NCBI GenBank assembly: GCA_002205965.3
Contig: NADL03000638.1
Coordinates: 310,001 to 374,000, forward strand
Direction of reading: 5' to 3'
Source: Kappaphycus alvarezii
Taxonomy: Eukaryota > Rhodophyta > Florideophyceae > Gigartinales > Solieriaceae
DNA length: 64,000 bases
The notes below the pieces were generated by a model that was not told the origin of the DNA, searched no databases, and was given only the letters and a program-made list of their open reading frames with translations. Below, in pieces: positions 59,190 through 64,000 of this stretch. Both the position numbers and the translations under genes were made by a program. How positions within the stretch are numbered: position 1 is the first letter of the stretch; each line of letters opens with the position of its first letter.

Positions 59190-60720
59190 AGTGGCTGTGT
59201 AAGTGCGGCAAAGTGGTAAAACGAAAAGGCACTGGTTACAACAATCTGTTATCCAACATTACCCGTCACCAATCTTAGCATAAGCAGATCGGATACACCA
59301 CCAGTGCTCCATCCATTAATCAATTATCAGATCTCCGCTACTAAAAAAAGGTTCAAGCAATGTTTGCTTGGCTTCAGATCGTCATAATCGGTCTTCTCCC
59401 GTTCTTCACATGCAAAGATAGGGTGCTTCGGCGACATGTGAAGGTAGAACCGATCTCTATCATTAGTTTTTTGAATTAACTGTCTGAGCTTGTGGAAAAA
59501 GTTGAAGCAAAAATTTCTGCTTTACTGCCGGACAAATTTGGACTCATGTTTGACTGTTGGAATGAAGGCGATACCGACTTCATTGCTATTTTCGCATCAA
59601 TTCCTGATAGTAAGAACGCCTCTGTATTTCGGATACTATTGACTTTTTCGCCAATGGGTGAAGAAGAATCATTAGACGCGAACGATCACTATCGCTTCTT
59701 TTGCTTCATTTTAGAGTTGTACTCTAAAACATGGGCAAATGTAGCTGCGTTAGCTGGAGACAAATGTGCGACAAACAAGGCGCCTGCAGGGAAAGAAGGG
59801 ATCCGTTTTATTGTTTGCGTAAGCCATCGCTTCAATCTTGCGGTCCAGAACTATTTGCCAGGCTATGCAGAAATCATTGGCCAGAATCATGGGGTTATGA
59901 TGAAGTTGAAGAATCTCATTCCTGTCGCTAAGATACGTAAAATGACGCCCGTTCGAGTGAAAACGGCCAATAAGACGCAGTGGAGGTCAACACACGATAT
60001 CTTGGTTCGATATCAGGAAATCAAGGCTCTACTGCCGCAGTTGGGATTGAAGGAAATTGATGAGCTTTTACTAAACACAGTTCAAAATCGTCACGTTGAC
60101 AAAGTATTTGGGGAGTTGAGGAGTTTAACTCGGTTAAAAAACGCTGGAGAGGGACAATATTACACTTGCTGACGTAAGATTTGTTTTTGATACTGTGTTG
60201 GAGAACTTCGACTGGGAAGGTATAAATTACCGCCTTGGTCCAGACGCCTCTTTGGTTCACGATCTGAATTTTGAATCTGCAACTGTGTCAGTGCAGGACG
60301 GTAATTCTCATACGTTGTCGGGTGAACAGAAATTATCCTTGGCTCATGTAAAACTGGAAGCTGATGTGACAGACAGTTCTGATGATATGGTTGTAGCGTC
60401 ACTGGCTGACAGAGCTTTGAAGTGTCGTCGTTTGTCGCAGTTGGGGGGAGAAGGAATATCCTGACCTGCAATATTTGTTACCTATTTCAAATATTGTCGG
60501 GCGCCTTTTTTCAAAGGCCGGTTATGCCTTTGGGGAAATAAGGCGAGGGGTTCTGCCAGGGAACTTGAAGCCCAAATGTTTCTACATTTTAACTCAGAGT
60601 TATGAGGAATAGATGTCATTGCTAAGTTGGTCGGGAATAACACGAATAATTCTGAGGAATAAGTATTCTGCCTGGGTAGAGAAAAATTAAATGAATGTCC
60701 AGGCGTAGAATAAAAAATAT
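59190..60720 (+). pseudogene. hAT-family transposase with BED zinc finger, broken
   Basis: hAT transposases have a BED finger, an RNase H-like core and a C-terminal dimerisation region. The BED part reads CKCGKVVKRKGTGYNNLLSN followed by ITRH (about 59200-59272). The core (59492-60172) has KFGLMFDCWNEGDTDF, where FDGW/TDG-type residues are usual, then NVAALAGDKCATNKA and CVSHRFNLAVQNYL. The C-terminal hAT signature is split by shifts: RLFSKAGYAFGEIRRGVLPGN (60510-60570) and then, one frame over, EAQMFLHFNSEL with a stop where Trp is expected. One of the shifts is a lost G in TTGAAGCC near 60568. Terminal repeats were not defined. Confidence 0.78.
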
Positions 60721-60779
60721 TTTATTGCCGTCATGGAGAGGAGGAAGCTAATTTAAATGTATTTTTGAGGGGGTTCGAT

Positions 60780-63063
60780 CCCACCTCCCTGATGAAGAAC
60801 TGCCGCCTTCCCTCTCCGACATGATGGATGCCTGTGAATGGACTCAAGGTCCTGGACGCAAGCCGGTCCGCTGGCTTCACATCCTCGTGCAGACATTCGT
60901 CAGTCCCGAGGCGGTTTTCACCGTCAAAGACGTCCTGGATCAGCTGGCCTCGTGGATATTGCAGGGGAACCTCACGGAATCGGTCCTTCCCCTACCGGCA
61001 GCCGCCATCCTGCTCTCACTACAGCCCCGTGCCATCAAGATACTTCCAATAGCGGTTGGAACATCCATCTGCCGCATCGTCACAAAGACGCGACTACCAG
61101 CCGCTATCGATGACTCTGGTGAATTCCTCGTTCCATAAAAACGGCGAATAGCATCAATTTTGGGGTGATCGCGATCACTTACGACACGCTTATGCTGTCG
61201 GCACGGTTCTCGCGGAGTTCAAACATCTCCATTGTCCGCATTGACGCGAACAATGCCTTCTACAGAGTTGAATGACAGTCAATGTCAGCTTGGCTCCCTT
61301 CTCTCGTCTTTCGCCTCTCACGTACCGTGAACATGGTGTATGGACGCATGCCACCACAGCTTATCGTCCCTGAACGATACCAAACGATGCTTTCGAGTGC
61401 ATAGGGGACGAAGAAAGGTGATTCGGACAGGATTCTGTCTTTCTCTCTCAAATTGGAGCCGCTCGTACGGCAGACTGCCGAGGAAACGGACATCACCTTC
61501 ATCCAGTGGTACGCAGATCATGGTAACCCTATGGGGCCCCCCTAACCCTATGGGCCCCCACTCGACGGCCTCTGCGGGGCGCTGAGCCTCCTCCGTGATG
61601 AAGGTCCCGCATACAGATTATACCTGAACAAAGAAAAATCCATAATCTACTGGCCAACGGCGCCCAAGCCGGACAAGGATGTATTTCGAGAAGTTTCAAC
61701 GTCACTGAATGCTGCAAGTCGCAGGAGGATTGGTCGCTAGCTTTCGACCTCCTAGGCGTCCCGCTTGGAAATAGGGCCTTCATTGACGGGTCACTCTGGG
61801 AAAAAGTGGAGAGCTTTCTCCTTACCCTGCAACTCTTTCGAGAATTCCGTGGCCCTCGGGCCCGGCTACACACGAACTGGCTCTGTGCTTAGGCATGCCT
61901 ATTAAACCATACGTTCAAGTTTGCCGAAACCCGTTACGCCCTCGCCGACGAGGGAGAGTTCGACGAGATGAAGCGATCATCTTACACCGCGCTCCACGAA
62001 GTGGCCCTCACAGACGATGCCTGGACCCAGGTGGCCTTTCCCATCCTCCACAGCGGCTCGGACTTCACCCTCCTTGCCCTGTTCCTCCGTGGCGATGCGG
62101 TAGCTAGCATTACTGAATCAGCTCATGAGAGCCCCAAGACCATCGCTTTCAGTGGTCCCTGCTCTTCAGCGATCGCTGGGAATCGCAATCGCTGCGACCG
62201 TACATTCCTCCTACGCCAAGCAGAATAAAACATGAGAGAGTTCTTCCTCCGCATCTCCAAGCGCCCCTACTCCGTGACAGTTGCCTTCTTCGACCTGATC
62301 CCCATCACATTACAAACCCGCATTCAAACCTTCCTGAGGGGGCTGCAGCAGGGGGCCCTCGCCAAGGACTTCACGCAAGACGACTCGTGGGTGAGCCATC
62401 TACCACAGCCCCGACCACCACAGCCCAGAGGAAGTACGGCATCGGATTCTCGGACTGGTCTTTCGCCATAGCTGCGTCTCCGGTTTCCTCTTCGCCCACC
62501 CCATCACCGCTACGCATGTTTCCGCTGAGCACTGGCAAGTCATGCTCCGCTACAAACCAGGGCTCCCGGTCGATGATGACTGGCTCGCTCTCCGCTGTGA
62601 GCACTGCGAGCGCCCAAAGAACGTATATGGTGACCACTTCGCGGACCTCTGCCCTGCAGGGTTTGATCGAGCGCACCGTCGCAACCCGCTTCGCAATCTT
62701 ATTTCCTACCGCGTCGCCCGCGCAGCTGGACTATACTGCTAATAAAAGGTGACTTTCCTCGTCCTCGGCCCAGAACTCAGTTCAGCTGACATACTGGTGC
62801 ACCCGCCCACTGCTCCCGACGGCTCCACACTGTGTGCGATTGCGTGTAACATCGCAGTCGCTTCCCCCATTAAAACGCCACCCGCGCCAAGGCCACACAG
62901 GTCGCGGTTGGGGCAGCCAAGGCTTCTCATTGAGACAAGATAACGACCTCGCAGTGAAACCTGTCTCGGCGCATCCCTCCCCTTCCGAGAACCCGAACCT
63001 CGCACCGCGATTCGACTTACAGCCTGTGGCGTTCGACTCCCTTGGTGTGGTCTCGATGGGGTA
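60780..63063 (+). pseudogene. Non-LTR-type reverse transcriptase element, broken
   Basis: An RT reading across several frames includes WTQGPGRKPVRWLHILVQTF, then ILPIAVGTSICRIV (the xRPIAVGxxLRR region before RT). IVRIDANNAFYRVE (61238-61275) is the first Asp block. LEPLVRQTAEETDITF-type sequence follows, then QWYADHGN near 61505, where the catalytic YADD is YADH. The C-terminal part has LRCEHCERPKNVYGDHFADLC (62588-62655), a Cys-His zinc-binding segment, and SADILVHPP (62783-62809). That order, RT then CxxC...H...C then ADI, is seen in RT elements whose C-terminus resembles a restriction-type endonuclease. The changed catalytic residue and the stops suggest a dead copy. Confidence 0.68.
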
Positions 63064-64000
63064 AGTTAAGGTCCCCCATTTCTTTTAAACTATAAATGGA
63101 GAGAATTTAGTGGAGAAGCCCCTGTTTTGAGACGGAGGCGGGGTGCTCCGAGCTAACTTAGACGTATATAAGGGAGTAGCTTATGAGTAAACGAAGAGTT
63201 AGTATGTGAAGAAGAAAGTAAGTAGGGATGTGTAGGGTGTAGGTGAAGTTTTTCGATGGGTGCTGGGAGTCCCGGAGGAACTGTAATGGACTCTCTCACT
63301 CAAGGGAGGTAATGAAAAGCCCCGGGGTGGTTTTTCGAGATTAGAGCTGCTAAGCAATAATTCAGCAAACAATAATTCCGCAGAACCGGCTTTACGTTGT
63401 GTCGCCGTGTGGACGGCAGCGTAGTGGGAGGCCGAGTCAAGTAGGGCGTGGAGGTCCTAGAGCTATACCATAAGGATGCAGAAAATCCAAGAGATTATTC
63501 TAATGGTCGTGAGCCCTAGCTTGAGATTGCGTTGGGAACAGAAAGAGTGTTTTTTTATGGGGCTTAGGCATGTCAACGTCCTGGGTAGGCCGGCGAAGTT
63601 TAGCTGACAGGGGGGGATACGGAGAAGTTTTAGTGGGGAAGAGACAGTAAAAAAGAGATGTTATCAATAATTTGCAAATTGTAGTGAACAACTTGATGTC
63701 TTTTTATCACTGACATCCCTTTTCGTGCCAATCTGCAACCGCCCCATTCGCCGCTCTCCAATGTTCCTTCACAGCCGACCATATCACCCCACCGATATGC
63801 TGTACATTGATCGACGTTAGTTTAGTAAACTCCCTATTCTCCGGATCCGAGCGCTGCCTAGTCTGAGTACGGGGAGCTTACAGACAACCACTAACGCTAG
63901 ACAAACAAGGACGACACGCCTCGATCTGCCTCGATGGCGTCGGCTCTTTTTTCGCTCTAAAACACACCGAAAGTTGTCGCAAGTGTCTTTGGCTGTCCAA
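63064..64000. other. Right edge, nothing recognised
   Basis: No conserved gene, tRNA or repeat was recognised. The minus-strand opening at 63500-63691 looks random. The first part may be the 3' tail of the RT element. Confidence 0.5.

Noticed and set aside
60768-60790. GGGGGTTCGATCCCACC, resembling a tRNA T-arm
   Set aside because: The stem does not pair properly and no D-arm, anticodon arm or acceptor stem fits upstream. The same was true of TTCGAGTCC near 4352.
1-64000. CRISPR arrays, bacterial operons, phage or integron signals
   Set aside because: No direct-repeat/spacer arrays or bacterial gene order. Introns, eRF3, TRAPPC1 and mL53 show nuclear eukaryotic DNA.

Overview
This is a window of eukaryotic nuclear DNA. 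Genes have spliceosomal GT-AG introns, but few of them. Conserved housekeeping genes are packed into islands, separated by long AT-rich stretches filled with decayed transposons (Copia, Tc1/mariner, hAT, Harbinger-like, a non-LTR-type reverse transcriptase, MITEs). This architecture, with the Copia and RT families seen, suggests an alga; a florideophyte red alga such as the Chondrus/Gracilaria group is my best guess. That is an inference from architecture, not from a diagnostic gene.

Layout. 1-11.3 kb: gene-poor, AT-rich, eroded repeats and one degenerate MITE. 11.3-17.8 kb: a small island with a copine-like double-C2 protein (+), the UFMylation/ER-phagy adaptor CDK5RAP3/C53 (-) and a SAP30-like Sin3-binding protein (-). 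17.8-36 kb: transposon belt with a Tc1 element, a Copia relic cut by an antisense Tc1 relic, a 6.3 kb Copia element with recognisable LTRs (26.8-33.1 kb), and a clean 467-bp MITE. 36-49 kb: dense island of seven genes in strictly alternating orientation: mL53 (-), ALG10 (+), FANCA (-), eRF3 (+), TRAPPC1 (-), a TPR co-chaperone (+) and an IAH1-like GDSL esterase (-). 49-64 kb: Tc1 element with 145-bp TIRs, a second and badly decayed Copia, a Harbinger-like relic, a hAT relic and a reverse-transcriptase element.

The host genes do not form one pathway. They cover mitochondrial translation, N-glycan precursor synthesis, DNA crosslink repair, translation termination, vesicle tethering, chaperone work and ester hydrolysis, as expected of a housekeeping island.

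The most important practical observation is that nearly every conserved gene is broken by net one-base losses in homopolymer runs, exactly where family-conserved motifs resume in the next frame. Adding one base at each point gives full-length proteins of the size expected for the family. This looks like uncorrected long-read consensus error and not pseudogenisation, so the genes below are annotated as single loci across the frame breaks. The same error also inflates the apparent decay of the transposons.
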